A stretch of 20,293 bases of DNA from Chara braunii (lineage: Eukaryota > Streptophyta > Charophyceae > Charales > Characeae), in the NCBI GenBank assembly GCA_003427395.1, contig BFEA01000058.1, positions 2,455,816-2,476,108 on the forward strand, given 5' to 3'. A program made the translations under genes and the position numbers. Positions 8,828 through 18,044 of the stretch are shown here, one piece after another (position 1 is the stretch's first letter; the number at the start of each line of letters is the position of its first letter). The notes beneath the pieces are model-generated. The model made no database searches. It had not been told where the DNA came from and worked only from the letters and a program-made list of their open reading frames with translations.

Positions 8828-8998
8828 TCAGGGCCAAATCCTACTGGCAAAGAGGATTGGAGTAAGCCTCTGAATCTGGACGTGTTTGTGGAGAGGTGCA
8901 AACAGTTGTGATTGAACTGCTTTTCAGCATCTTTGTGTGGAACACGTCCAGATTCAGCCACTTACTCCAATCCTTTTGGCCAGTGGGATCTGACCCTC
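8828..8998. repeat. Foldback element, ~60-nt arms
   Basis: The arm 8828-8886 is the inverted complement of 8941-8998. The inner 17 bp (8870-8886 against 8941-8957) are perfect. AGGATTGGAGTAAG and ACTGGC also match further out, with a one-base gap. The loop is 54 nt. There is no coding potential, and the flanks show no clear target duplication. It would make a long hairpin RNA if transcribed. Confidence 0.85.
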
Positions 8999-9267
8999 AA
9001 TCGTGCACGAGGAAATTGGGCGTGTGCAGGCGGAGGGTGGACCACCTCCAGCAATAGTGGCCACAGATGCATGGCAAAGGATCGAACACAATCTGTGTTC
9101 CTCATCGAGATCATGTCTTCCATCCCAGGGAGATTCACCATTTCTGGCAATGGTAGCCTCGACCTCTACCCAACCATCTCCAACAAGCGACGAGTGCCCT
9201 ATCCAATCTGGTGAGCAAGGACAAGAACAGCGGCACAAACCCTTGCGCGATCCCTCTTTGACATTCG

Positions 9268-9272
<5 letters not shown>

Positions 9273-9315
<43 letters not shown>
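9273..9315. repeat. (CT)n microsatellite
   Basis: An uninterrupted TC tract. The sequence on its left is not the palindromic element or the TCATATCAA motif that precede the other tracts. Confidence 0.95.
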
Positions 9316-9318
<3 letters not shown>

Positions 9319-9584
9319 GGAATGGAGTATGTCTACCTCGTCTAGCGAAGTCTCTCTCTAAAGGAGTGTCTCTCTCTCGTCAGACACTCGCAAAGCGATC
9401 TAGTGAGAACTCTGGTGCTACCGTGCTGGCGATTCTTCTCTGCTACCGTGTTCCACGATCATCTCGTCGGCCGGTGAGCGTGTCCCCAATCCCCCAACCA
9501 CTGTCCCATGAACCGCTTACATTCGCGGAGGTGCCTCGACCCTACCGCACGGGAACCGCCCCACAAGAATTGTTGCACCCAATC
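9316..9584. other. No gene recognised
   Basis: An open frame crosses the CT tract (9003-9620, +), but its product is Ser/Leu low complexity plus unrelated sequence. It is not accepted as a gene. Confidence 0.4.
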
Positions 9585-9669
9585 GCTGCACCACTCTCCA
9601 AATGTGCAAAACGTGACTAAATACATTTCCACCTCTTTTGTTTTTTGTGCATGTGGAGAGTAGTGCAGC
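9585..9669. repeat. Inverted repeat, 16-bp arms
   Basis: Arms 9585-9600 and 9654-9669 (GCTGCACCACTCTCCA against TGGAGAGTAGTGCAGC) match at 15 of 16 positions around a 53-nt loop. Confidence 0.75.
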
Positions 9670-10406
9670 CAGGCCCCCAGTCACAACGGAGCTTATAAGG
9701 CGCCACCAAGCTGATTTTGCACGTGCGGATGTGGTTTAGGAGGCAGAATATGCTTGCAGGGCTCTTACCGTTTTTATGATGTCCAAATTTCACAGCCCTG
9801 ATATTTTATTCAACGTATTTAGTGTTGCTCAACGTCACACTGGCTAGAAAACCGAACCGATACGCTGGCAGTGGGACTTGGTCCCCGGGGACTTGCGACA
9901 AACATGACTGGGGACCTTTACCCCGAATCAGTGTTGGCGTTGGAAGAACTCCAGCTGCAGAAGTGGTCAGCTCCATACCGCTGCACTGAGCCTCCAACCC
10001 GAAAAAAAAAAAGAAAACAGAAAAAGGAGGCCCTCAGGGCCCTGAAAGCCAAACAAACCTCGAATAAAGAAAATAGAGGATAAAACAATAGGAAAAAAAA
10101 AACAAGAAAAAAAACTTCCTCCCGACATAAAATCCAAACCATACCAAAAATAGCACCCAACCTCCATCCTACCAGCTAACCAAGAAAACTCTAAAGCCTA
10201 ACAGCTATGTATTAACAAAAATGATCCAAAAACCTAGTCATTCACGACTACTTCTACTCAACAAGCTGTCTAGGACGATCGCTAAGAACCCCCCCGATCC
10301 TCACAAAGAATATATCCAGCTCCCCTCTCGGTCTTTCCCTCTGCCTGTCTACATGCGACCGAAACATAACCGAGCGAAACCAGGTTAAGTGGTTGTACCA
10401 TGCTTC
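9670..10406. other. Poly-purine tracts and probable 3' UTR of LINE copy C
   Basis: The part next to 10407 is the downstream flank of LINE copy C (minus strand). It is similar to the start of the copy A 3' UTR (GTACAACCA, GGCAGAGGGAAAG), followed by a T-rich stretch on the minus strand at about 10160-10080. 9871-10083 (+) is open and encodes a Lys-rich peptide with no recognised family. No other gene is visible. Confidence 0.45.
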
Positions 10407-11420
10407 TCACATTTCTTTCTTATACAACCAATCTTGCAGTGATGGCCTTTCATAACACTCTATTGATGCTATTGCATTTTGAAGGCACCAAGTTTCACGG
10501 GACCATTCCAGACCGCACACGCCTGTGGTCGAGGTAGTCACCTTTCTCCGCCAGTCCGCCAAAAGTGAAGTCGTGAGACATCTCAGGAAGGTAAATCTTA
10601 CCTGTTTGTTAGGCCAATCCTTGTTCTCAAACACTCTATTATTCCGTTCTTGCCAAATAATCGAGATGCCCACTGGCCGTATGGTCTGGCCTACATAGCC
10701 CCAACCCTTGGCAATAAAAAAACTATCTGGGATCCCTCCGAACAGAACCCACAGCTTGGACCACGGGAAGACAAGTCCTGAAACTCTATCCTAGACAGAG
10801 GCAATCCATTTCCACAATCTCGAGGATCAAGGGCAGTCCCACCAAAGATGAACGGTGGATTCAAAGGCCCAGCCACTGGCACATCTCATGCAGGTTAGTT
10901 CGATGTTGAGTCCACGCTCCGCGAGCCATACTGCCGACGGTGTTGCCAAAAGGGACAGCAGCCACAAAGTGGCCGCCTAACGTTGACAGGCAATCAGTTT
11001 CAGTTGTTCCCAACATTTCCCCAGGGCTTTTCCCACTTTTTCTCCCTTTATGTTCAGCAGTCTGGCCCAAAGAGACCTGGCGGTCACTTCAGGGATCTTC
11101 GTTGGAATAACCAGGTGGTATTCGAGTCTTTGATGGTAGTCAATCAAACTCAAATTTTCACCCTGCTTTCCTTTGGCTCTCCATGCCCATTGATTCGGGT
11201 CTATACGCACCTGCGATACCGGCTTGCCATTGTCAGAAAACACAATTGATGTTCTTCCAGCTGTGTCAGAGTTCTCAAAGACCCTTATCTGTATAAGTTT
11301 CATACCCACTAGGGGGGGAACGTTTTCTTCTTCTGGCCCCGAAGTGTCCTTGCTCAACCAACTCTGGAAGATTCTTTTGCCATCTACCTGTGTTTGTTCG
11401 CAGCCCGTCAGGGTTGCGTT
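10407..11420 (-). pseudogene. LINE copy C: ORF2 C-terminal region (zf-RVT-like)
   Basis: A minus-strand relic of the same LINE region as copy A. One frame runs from 11420 to 10407 with stops at 10979-10977 (TAG), 10829-10827 (TGA) and 10793-10791 (TAG), and no frameshift. Landmarks in order are VDGKRIFQSW, VSQVRIDPNQWAWRAKGKQG, ALGKCWEQL, LLSLLATPSAVWLAERGLNI and the zinc motif CMRC...ESTVHLWWDC (10892-10833, CX2C-X10-H-X4-C, all ligands kept). WVLFGGIPDSF, GWGYVGQTI and IIWQERNNRVFENKD follow. The zinc motif is more complete than in copy A. RT and endonuclease domains are absent, so the copy is truncated on its 5' side, next to the inserted palindromic element. Confidence 0.82.
11397..11420. 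repeat. Direct repeat left of the inserted element (probable target-site duplication)
   Basis: 24 nt beginning TTCGCAGCCCGTCAGGG. It recurs at 11853-11876 with 22 of 24 bases identical. The pair exactly brackets the palindromic, microsatellite-tailed unit. Confidence 0.75.
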
Positions 11421-11767
11421 TCCCCCCCCCTGAGACATTTCAACGTCAATAAAATTTCAATGTCGTGGTCGTCGAGAGGGTCGGCATTTTGAGGTTTTGG
11501 GACCTTGCAATGGCTAGGACGGCGTAGGATCGGTAGCTGCCTGTAGGAGGCCGTGTCTTTTTCGAAAATGAAACGGTGTGGGTGCACTTTTCTCGAATAG
11601 CAGAGTACCCCGAATAGAAATTGTACGCGTTGTATTCGAACACAACGTGTACCCTTTCTATTCAGATTTCGAAAAGAAAAAACTTTTGTATTCCAATACA
11701 ATTAGTACGTTTTTTTTGGAGGTCAGCACCTGCCCTTGTGCTCCCCGCCACTGACATGCTGCATGTT

Positions 11768-11852
<85 letters not shown>
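11421..11852 (+). mobile_element. Palindromic non-autonomous element, copy 1, with (CT)n(TA)n tail
   Basis: A 432-nt unit starts TCCCCCCCCCTGAGACATTTC and ends in CT then TA repeats (11773-11852). Two further copies (19648-20100 and 20109-20293) share its body. Shared parts include GAGACATTTCAACGTC, ATTTTGAGGTTTTGGG, TTTCTCGAATAG, the central palindrome, and a right end GCCACTGACATGCTGCATG followed by a CT tract. A 54-nt hairpin (11611-11664) has outer arms CGAATAGAAA/TTTCTATTCA and an inner near-palindrome centred on TTCGAA. There is no coding capacity. A bordering 24-nt duplication and a simple-repeat tail suggest mobilisation by LINE machinery. The orientation with the tail as 3' end is inferred. 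Confidence 0.75.
11773..11852. repeat. (CT)n(TA)n tail of the palindromic element
   Basis: CT repeats to about 11806, then TA repeats to 11852. The tract starts straight after the conserved right end of the element, as in the other two copies. Confidence 0.95.
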
Positions 11853-11855
<3 letters not shown>

Positions 11856-11876
11856 GCAGCCTGTCAAGGTTGCGTT
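11853..11876. repeat. Direct repeat right of the inserted element (probable target-site duplication)
   Basis: It begins TTCGCAGCCTGTCAAGG and differs from 11397-11420 at two positions. It starts at the end of the TA tract. Confidence 0.75.
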
Positions 11877-11882
11877 GTCGGC

Positions 11883-11908
11883 GCGAATACCCTTACAAGG
11901 GTATCCGC
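11883..11908. repeat. 26-nt near-perfect palindrome
   Basis: Arms GCGAATACCCTT (11883-11894) and AAGGGTATCCGC (11897-11908) pair at 11 of 12 positions with only two bases between them. Confidence 0.85.
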
Positions 11909-13476
11909 CCTGGTTTCTGCAAGGGACATAAAATAAGTTTTGTTTGAAGTTTAAGTACGTTGCGCGAGTCGCAGTTGCGTTTTGTTCACACTGACTAAAT
12001 GGTTGACTAGGAGTAGAGAGTGTGTGGGCGCGCGACTTTGAGGCACGCATGATGATTCTTATTTTGATGTTATAGAGTCGGCGTTCCCGCCGACAAAATT
12101 CTGACTTTTGATTAAAACTAGGAAAAGTTTCTTTTATTGAAGTAACCGTGGTGCACCTGCGTTCATACGGCATGCGTCATCAGAACCGGTGCTGCTTTGG
12201 GCAGTGACTGGAGTGTGCGAGAAAAAGTAGAACGCAAGCGGTGACCTCCGCGCGGTAGATGCGAGAGTTTGACGGTCGTGGACGGAACCAGGCCCTATGA
12301 CCAGCAGGCGCCATAGGTCGGCAGTCGTGAGTTTGGTTCGTAGGCGAAGGACTGACCTTGAGGTATTTTAATAGGTCCGCGTACCGTGCGGCAAACAACT
12401 TATACTGATTTTTGCAGTAGTCCATCTCAGCCTTGGGTACTAGCACTATTGTTAACGACTTTTCGGGGCCGCACTGTGTAAAGTTACGCGGGCACTAGGC
12501 TGGCCATGCGCCGTCAATAGTAGAAGCCGCCGCCGAAGCCAAGTGAGGAGGGCACAAACTAGAGTGACGGTCGAGGTTTCCTCGGTGGGAGGGCGGTAAA
12601 AAGGCATTATGGCAGGCTATGAGGGGCTCGGCCCGCAGCCATACCATGGTGGAGCGGGCGCGTGGGGTAGGCCAAGCGAAGCCTTGCCCTCGAGGCAGCC
12701 AAGTGCGGTATTACGGGGCCCTGGGCTCAGGCCGTAAGTTAGAAAAACGGCCTGAGGTACCATTGCAGGCCCGGGCTGGCTGGCCATATCATTCATATAC
12801 AGGGCAGCGCATAATTAACTTAAGCTTGGGCTTAGTTCTATATGTTATGTCATTGAATTTTTACCAGGGGGATCTTGGGATTGAAGCCAGGAGCGAGCAG
12901 CAGAGCACTTTGGAGTAAACCTAGGGGTTGAGGGTCCGATGGGATTATCCTTTTTGGTTTTTGTTGGGGAGTCCGGTGGCGGGCCCGTGAGGTAGGACCG
13001 AGTACCAACGGTCCTCCCCCACCCGGTTTTCTTTTTTTTTTACTATTATTATTATTTTTCTTTTATATCTAAGGTCTTAAGGAGTTTCTTATTTTTCCTA
13101 TTTTTATTGCTTTCTGAGGCAAGGCCGGGTGCCTGTGCCGGGACCTGCAGTGAAGTCTACCAGCCTAGTACTCCCACGAACTGCCGTGGTACTATGGCCC
13201 CGTCGCAGTCCTTCGGGACAGCTGTTAAAATTGGACCGGTACAGAGAGAGGGTTGGCCGGGCCTTTGCAGGCGGGATATGTATAAAGCCGGGGCACGGAC
13301 GTCATTGGTGTGTGTTGTGGCGCTCGTCGCTGTGTGTCCCGTCAGTCTAGCGGATCGTTGGGCGCTACACTGTAGAGGCAAGGAAGGGGAGGTAAGGGAA
13401 GGCTAGAGGAGGAAGGGAGAGCGCAGAAGAGCACTGTACGAAGAGGGCGGAGACTACAGTAACATACGGATGAACC
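11909..13476. other. No gene recognised; GC-rich with small hairpins
   Basis: GC-rich from about 12200. Clear hairpins are 12726-12735/12747-12756 (CTCAGGCCGT/ACGGCCTGAG, perfect 10 bp) and 12994-13000/13009-13015. Open frames up to about 100 codons (for example 12619-12918 and 13107-13406, +) have no family resemblance and may be chance in GC-rich DNA. Confidence 0.45.
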
Positions 13477-13774
13477 TGGACGTGGCTTCGCACCAGGTGC
13501 ATCCGAAGGAGGAGGTGTTGGGGGCTTGCAGACGAGGGCCAAGCTGCTGGCAGTGGTCGGGCAACAGGTGAAAGAGAAGGATCCGGTCGCAAAGGGGCGC
13601 CGGGTACATTCGAGGGAGGGAGTGACGAAATGAGGGAGAAGAGAAGATGAGAAAAAGATGGTGGGTGAGCAGCGCAGTGGGAACGGGCGCTGAGACAAAG
13701 AAGGAGAGTGGGGGCGTACGGAGACGGGCAGCAGGAAGAGACTGCGTGGGAAGGCAGGAGAGCGGGCGCAGATA

Positions 13775-13807
<33 letters not shown>

Positions 13808-13863
13808 GGACGCGGATCCGCACCAAAAAAAAAAAACGGACACGGATCCGCACCAGGTGCATC
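13477..13863. repeat. Three related short repeats flanking poly(A) runs
   Basis: A 27-nt unit at 13477-13503 recurs at 13837-13863 (5 differences). Its first 18 nt also occur at 13807-13824 (1 difference from the third). The second copy is preceded by 31 A (13776-13806), and 12 A (13825-13836) separate it from the third. The core contains CGGATCCG and CACCAGGTG palindromes. The layout suggests retro-insertion of the ~270-nt segment between the first unit and the A run, with a duplicated target. Confidence 0.7.
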
Positions 13864-15641
13864 AGAAAACGGTGGCGGAGATGGGAAGAAGAAAGACAGA
13901 TATGGTGAAAGAAGAAAAACTCGATACCCCACCGATTCCCAACGAAATCGGGCGGGGTAAGGTTGTCTTCGGGGGTTTTCGGTATCTGCGAGTTGAATAG
14001 TGAAGTTGGTTTTAGCAGTAGGCTAGTAAAATTAGAGAGAGATAAAAAGGTTAGTGCAAGGCTATGGTGAAAGGCATGAGCGTGGCAGCGAGGGAAAGAG
14101 ACGGCTCACGCCATTGCTCGATGGAAACGGGCGGTTAGAGGTTCGTTCTCGAGGTTCTGGGAAAGGGCGAGACTGTTAGTTCAGTCAGAAAGGATGAAGA
14201 GTTAGTAAATAAGAAGTTAGTAGAGAATGGGGTTGCGCGGTGGTGTCAGGAAAACGGTATGAACAGGGGCAAAAAGTGCATATCTCACGCGTTTCGTGGC
14301 GGGTTCAGGCGAGGTAGGATGCGAAGTGGGGGTTTTGAGACGCTGCGAACTGAATGACAGCGTCGGATTTTATTATAGATGCGTGGTTTTGGCGGTATGA
14401 GCAGCAGGAGCTGCGCCCAGAAAAGCAAAAAAAAAAAAAAAAAGAGAAGGAAAAAAAGTGTGATGTATCTTCTCGGGCCTTCGAGGAAGATTCATCCTCA
14501 TTTTGCAGACTTGATTGAGTAATAGAGTCGGACCGCTAGCTATGTGCACACGTTGTGGCTACTATTATCCCGACCGATACTCTTGGTGTCCCCTTCGAAG
14601 CTGCCTCATTCATGGGTGTTGCCACTCTCCCCGGGCAATGATCCTTGTGTCCCCTCCCTTGTTAGGCATCCTGTCCCTTGGACCATGGTTGCCTATGCCC
14701 TTCTACGACCGGTTGATCATCTATGACCATCCTTTCTGTCTACTCTAATTTCCTTCCTTGACGCCTAGAACTTCCGGGTCAGGCCCTGCTTACTGACCAA
14801 GTGCATTCTGTTCCTAGTCAAGAATGGGGCTAGGTACGCATGGGATGACGTGCAAATGCAGCCCCAAGGAAAGAGGTTAAGCAAGGAAGGGAGGAACGAG
14901 TTGGAAGGTGGGAGGGGAGGTTGTGCCTATGTATCGGGATGTTTGTAGTTTTGTTGCAGTATGAATCATCTTTCCCGCCGTGTGACCGTAGTTCTGCCCC
15001 TCGTTAGAAGTATGCGGGAGGACATGCACGCACGATATACATGAGTAGGGGAGCCCATGCATCTTGCCGCTGTCTGGCGGAAGGATCGGGCCTCGTCAGT
15101 TGTAGAAAACTGAAACCATTTATGAGGCTGCTGCTTGTAGGCTAGAAGGAACCAGAAAATAAAGGTGTACCTTCCGCGTTCTAATGGAAGGTCCATCCCG
15201 AGTTTTTTTTTCTATTGTTGGACGTAGCTGTTCTCCGTCTCTCTGCGCATGGTGGAAAAAGTTGCGCTTGTTTCCGTGTGTTTACGACAGATTTATGTCG
15301 ATTTTGCTTCTTCTTATTTCACACACTGGCAGGCTAATTAGAAGGTGCACCTACCCAGGATCAAAGGAAGTTTCATTGTACACATGATGGTGAGATGACC
15401 CAGCGATTTTTGCATGTAAGCAGACAGTCTTCATCCCTCCGGATCACCTTTGAAGTGCTAGCTCGTAGCTATGCCCCTAACAGAAGTACAACGGCCTGCT
15501 ACGTAGGATTGTAGAGAGAGAGAAGAAGAGTTTAGAACCAACTGCTCAGCAGGATCCTATCGTGATCATCACCGAGGAGCGGCTGCCAAGTCAAAGACGG
15601 ATAGGTCTAGGAGGAACTGTTGCCGCAGGGGCCTGGGCACG
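13864..15641. other. No gene recognised
   Basis: No convincing gene. An A-rich tract lies at 14427-14443. 13974-14005 and 14330-14361 share a weakly similar segment (GGGGGTTTT..., CTGCGA, TGAAT). 14515-14748 (+) is open with a Cys-containing start but no recognisable domain. Confidence 0.45.
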
Positions 15642-15775
15642 TTGCTGCTGAGTCCAGAGAAGTCGTCCACTGTGCATATTGCTGCTGAGTCTAGAGGGCT
15701 CGTCCACTGTGTATTGCTGCTGAGTCCAGAGGACACGTTCGCTGTGCATATTGCTGCGGTGTCACTATGCACGGA
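15642..15775. repeat. Tandem repeat, unit ~37 nt, about 3.5 copies
   Basis: Units start with TTGCTGCTGAG at 15642, 15679 and 15714. A degenerate partial unit (TTGCTGCGGTG) starts at 15751. Spacings are 37, 35 and 37. Each unit also carries CGTYCRCTGTG. No spacers are present, so it is not a CRISPR array. Confidence 0.85.
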
Positions 15776-16865
15776 TGTTGTACTTTCGCTGGGCAGCTGG
15801 CTGTGGGTTCACCGTGAACTTGTCGCACGTTAGTTGTACCTCGCCCCCGGCGCTATGTTAGGCCAAGCGTTGCACAAACGCCCTGTTGCTATTCAATTGT
15901 TGTGCGTTGGCCAGGTTTCGAGTAGAACACGTGGGGTGTGGTCTGTTCAGACCCGAGCCAGCAAGGTTGTGAACAGTAAGAAGTAGGAGGAAGAGCCCAG
16001 AATATACACGGATTGTGGACCGGCTATTGCCACTATTGCTATTGGCCACGACGGCTGTGTATGCAGTGCTCGGTGCGCTTCTGGTCGCTCGCTGAGCACG
16101 GAGCTGTGCGTGGCAGGGCTTTATATCGAGTTGCCCTGTGTTCTAATGTACTGCGTTCACATCTTGCTGCGTAGGGCTCTGTGTACTGCCACAGCATCTT
16201 ATTGTTGCTCAGAATGGGCTGCGGCTCCGGTAGCGGTGTCGCAGCTGCTGTAACCTCGACTGCTGATTACGCTACTCTGTGCCTAAGGGCTATGCTTTAC
16301 TACGAGTGTAGTCTGTGGCCAATGCGTTGAGAGGACTGGGTACGTCAAGCAGGCTGCAGCTGTGACACGAGCGTATGTATGTCAAAGTATGGCTTCGATT
16401 ACAGTTTCCGCACTCCAGTGAGACTGTCACAACTAGTGTCGCTGCTGCGGGATCGGGCTGTCACAACACTCAGGCTGAATGCTACTGTACTTTTGAGGAG
16501 CCTTGTTAAGGTGTGTTGGGCCTTGGCTAAAATAGACTGTGTGAGCACTGTACAGAGACGCTGCGTTTGCTAGAGGTGACTATGGCCTGTCATGCGAGCA
16601 CTGTGCACTGCTGGGTTATGCTTGTACAGGTAGCTGCTCCGCTGGTACGAGCATCTGCGGTGCTTCCTGCTGAGATTATCCGAGTACCGAGTACCAATTG
16701 GGTGGGCCGTTCACAGCGTGGTGATAAAGCTTGCTGATTGGAAGCACCGACATTGAGGATGTTGAGGTTCGGGGTGTTTACATGAGACTGCTAAGGCCTA
16801 ATGCATACATTATGTTGTGTCATGACGTTGTCCCTGACCAACCCATACAATTACATACAGCGTAG
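15776..16865. other. No gene recognised
   Basis: Rich in scattered TGCTGC-type motifs but without regular periodicity. Only short open frames occur. I see no RNA gene or element. Confidence 0.5.
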
Positions 16866-16898
16866 AGCTAGGCTACCCAACTTATGGGTAGTCTAGCT
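16866..16898 (-). repeat. Hairpin with TAAGT loop, 1
   Basis: Arms 16866-16879 and 16885-16898 pair at 13 of 14 positions around a 5-nt loop, which reads TAAGT on the minus strand. It is related to the hairpins at 17460 and 17503 but lies in the opposite orientation. Confidence 0.85.
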
Positions 16899-17459
16899 TG
16901 CCAAATAACAAGTAAAACAAGTACGAAAGACTGCTCAGCCCGCAACTTACGCGTTCGCCCAGCCTCCGCAACATATTTGACAGCTCTGTGTTTTCTGAAT
17001 TCATACTAATAATCTTGATTAAATCAATACATATTTGTCAATTTACTTTGCAAAACAATGTGACAGTCCTGAATTCAAACAAGTAAAGAAGAACAATTGT
17101 CTTTTCTAGTCATACTTACAGTCAGGCTAATAGCAATAGGATAATATAGTTTAATGATAGGATCACACGCGTAAATCGAGGGTTATACCTTAGTGTTCCC
17201 TGCCTCCAGAACCCCGCCTGGGCTCCGGCAGGGCTCCCGCAATCGGTGGGGCAACCTCCCACAGAGGCCTTGGCGCGGACCTACGGGTTGCAATCCCGCC
17301 TGCCGCCTTCCTCTCGTAACCAAAGGACCAGACTTAGAGTAAGAAAGGTAGAAGTAGAAAGTTCAAACTTTCGAGATTCAAGGGTGGGACAACTCAACTC
17401 TCAGGAGAGGGCCTTGATACCTTCACTCGCCTGAGGGGCTCGATCGTTTTGCAGAAACT
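16899..17459. other. No gene recognised; segment between inverted hairpins
   Basis: AT-rich to about 17180, then GC-rich. CGGGTTGCAATCCCG near 17284-17298 resembles a tRNA T arm by shape only. No ORF with a recognisable product. The flanking hairpins are inverted relative to each other. Confidence 0.45.
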
Positions 17460-17484
17460 GGTCACACCATAAGTTGGTGTGGCC
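17460..17484 (+). repeat. Hairpin with TAAGT loop, 2
   Basis: GGTCACACCA (17460-17469) pairs fully, with one G-T wobble, with TGGTGTGGCC (17475-17484). The loop is TAAGT. GCCTAG follows the loop-side arm here and in hairpin 1 on the minus strand. Confidence 0.85.
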
Positions 17485-17502
17485 TAGTCATATAAATTGG
17501 CA

Positions 17503-17536
17503 GGTCAGTCACATCCGTAAGTTGGGTTGGCTGACC
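17503..17536 (+). repeat. Hairpin with TAAGT loop, 3
   Basis: GGTCAGTCACATCC (17503-17516) pairs with GGGTTGGCTGACC (17524-17536) with one bulged base and two wobbles. The loop GTAAGTT contains the shared TAAGTTGG string. It lies 18 nt after hairpin 2. Confidence 0.75.
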
Positions 17537-17920
17537 CTATATCTTATGTAAGGAAGGGTAAAAAGAGAGTAATGAGAGTTTTTGAACAAACTATGTGACC
17601 TGGAAAAGAACCATGTGGGATTGTGAGAGATGTTTGCGCTTGCATGCTCGTGGACTCTCACTTGGGGCATCTTTTGATAGAGAAGTTGTTGTAGATGCTC
17701 GCCGAGTGCTGGAACCATAGGTAGGTAAGATGAATGATAGGAGGGAAGCTTGGGATGAGATAGGACTGACTCTGCTGGGGTTGGGATCAGCGTTGGCTCA
17801 TGGCCTCATTCAGAGGGCATGTAGACCAATGTTGAGCCTAAGCTGTCAAGCAGGGATCAGGAGTTAGCCCCAAGTATAGTTTTGCTTTGCCTTTCAGCTT
17901 TGTATAAATCTTGACAGCCT
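17537..17920. other. No gene recognised
   Basis: No ORF with a recognisable product and no repeat shared with the rest of the window. Confidence 0.5.
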
Positions 17921-18044
17921 ACTTTTCCTACGGGAAGCGCTGCTGAAATTTCTGCAAAACTGAACAGAGTTAGTCATATTCAGGTTCCTAGAAATTCTGA
18001 AAAGGCACCTTTCCTACGGGAAACGCTGTCGAAATTTTTGGAAA
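17921..18044. repeat. Spaced direct repeat, 38 nt, two copies
   Basis: 17921-17958 and 18007-18044 share TTTCCTACGGGAA, CGCTG and GAAATTT, with 32 of 38 positions identical. They lie 86 nt apart. Similar units may exist elsewhere in the genome but not in this window. Confidence 0.75.

Noticed and set aside
9003-9620. 205-codon plus-strand open frame
   Set aside because: It crosses the (CT)n tract as a Ser-Leu run and has no recognisable domain.
11658-12173. 171-codon minus-strand open frame
   Set aside because: It is built from (TA)n/(GA)n translated as Tyr-Ile and Arg-Glu runs plus element sequence. It is an artefact of the microsatellite.
12994-13015. Transcription terminator hairpin
   Set aside because: The stem is only 7 bp and the nearby T run is offset. 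Bacterial-type terminators do not apply in this context.
13342-13932. 196-codon minus-strand open frame
   Set aside because: Its Phe runs are the poly(A) tracts and the remainder is Pro/Ser low complexity in GC-rich DNA. No domain is visible.
14515-14748. Small Cys-containing protein
   Set aside because: It is only 77 codons, has no complete zinc motif, and has no coding support from a second copy.
15642-15775. CRISPR-like array
   Set aside because: The units are contiguous and degenerate without unique spacers, in a eukaryotic repeat context.
17284-17298. tRNA T arm (CGGGTTGCAATCCCG)
   Set aside because: The loop lacks TTC, no A box or acceptor pairing lies at the right distance, and no cloverleaf can be drawn.
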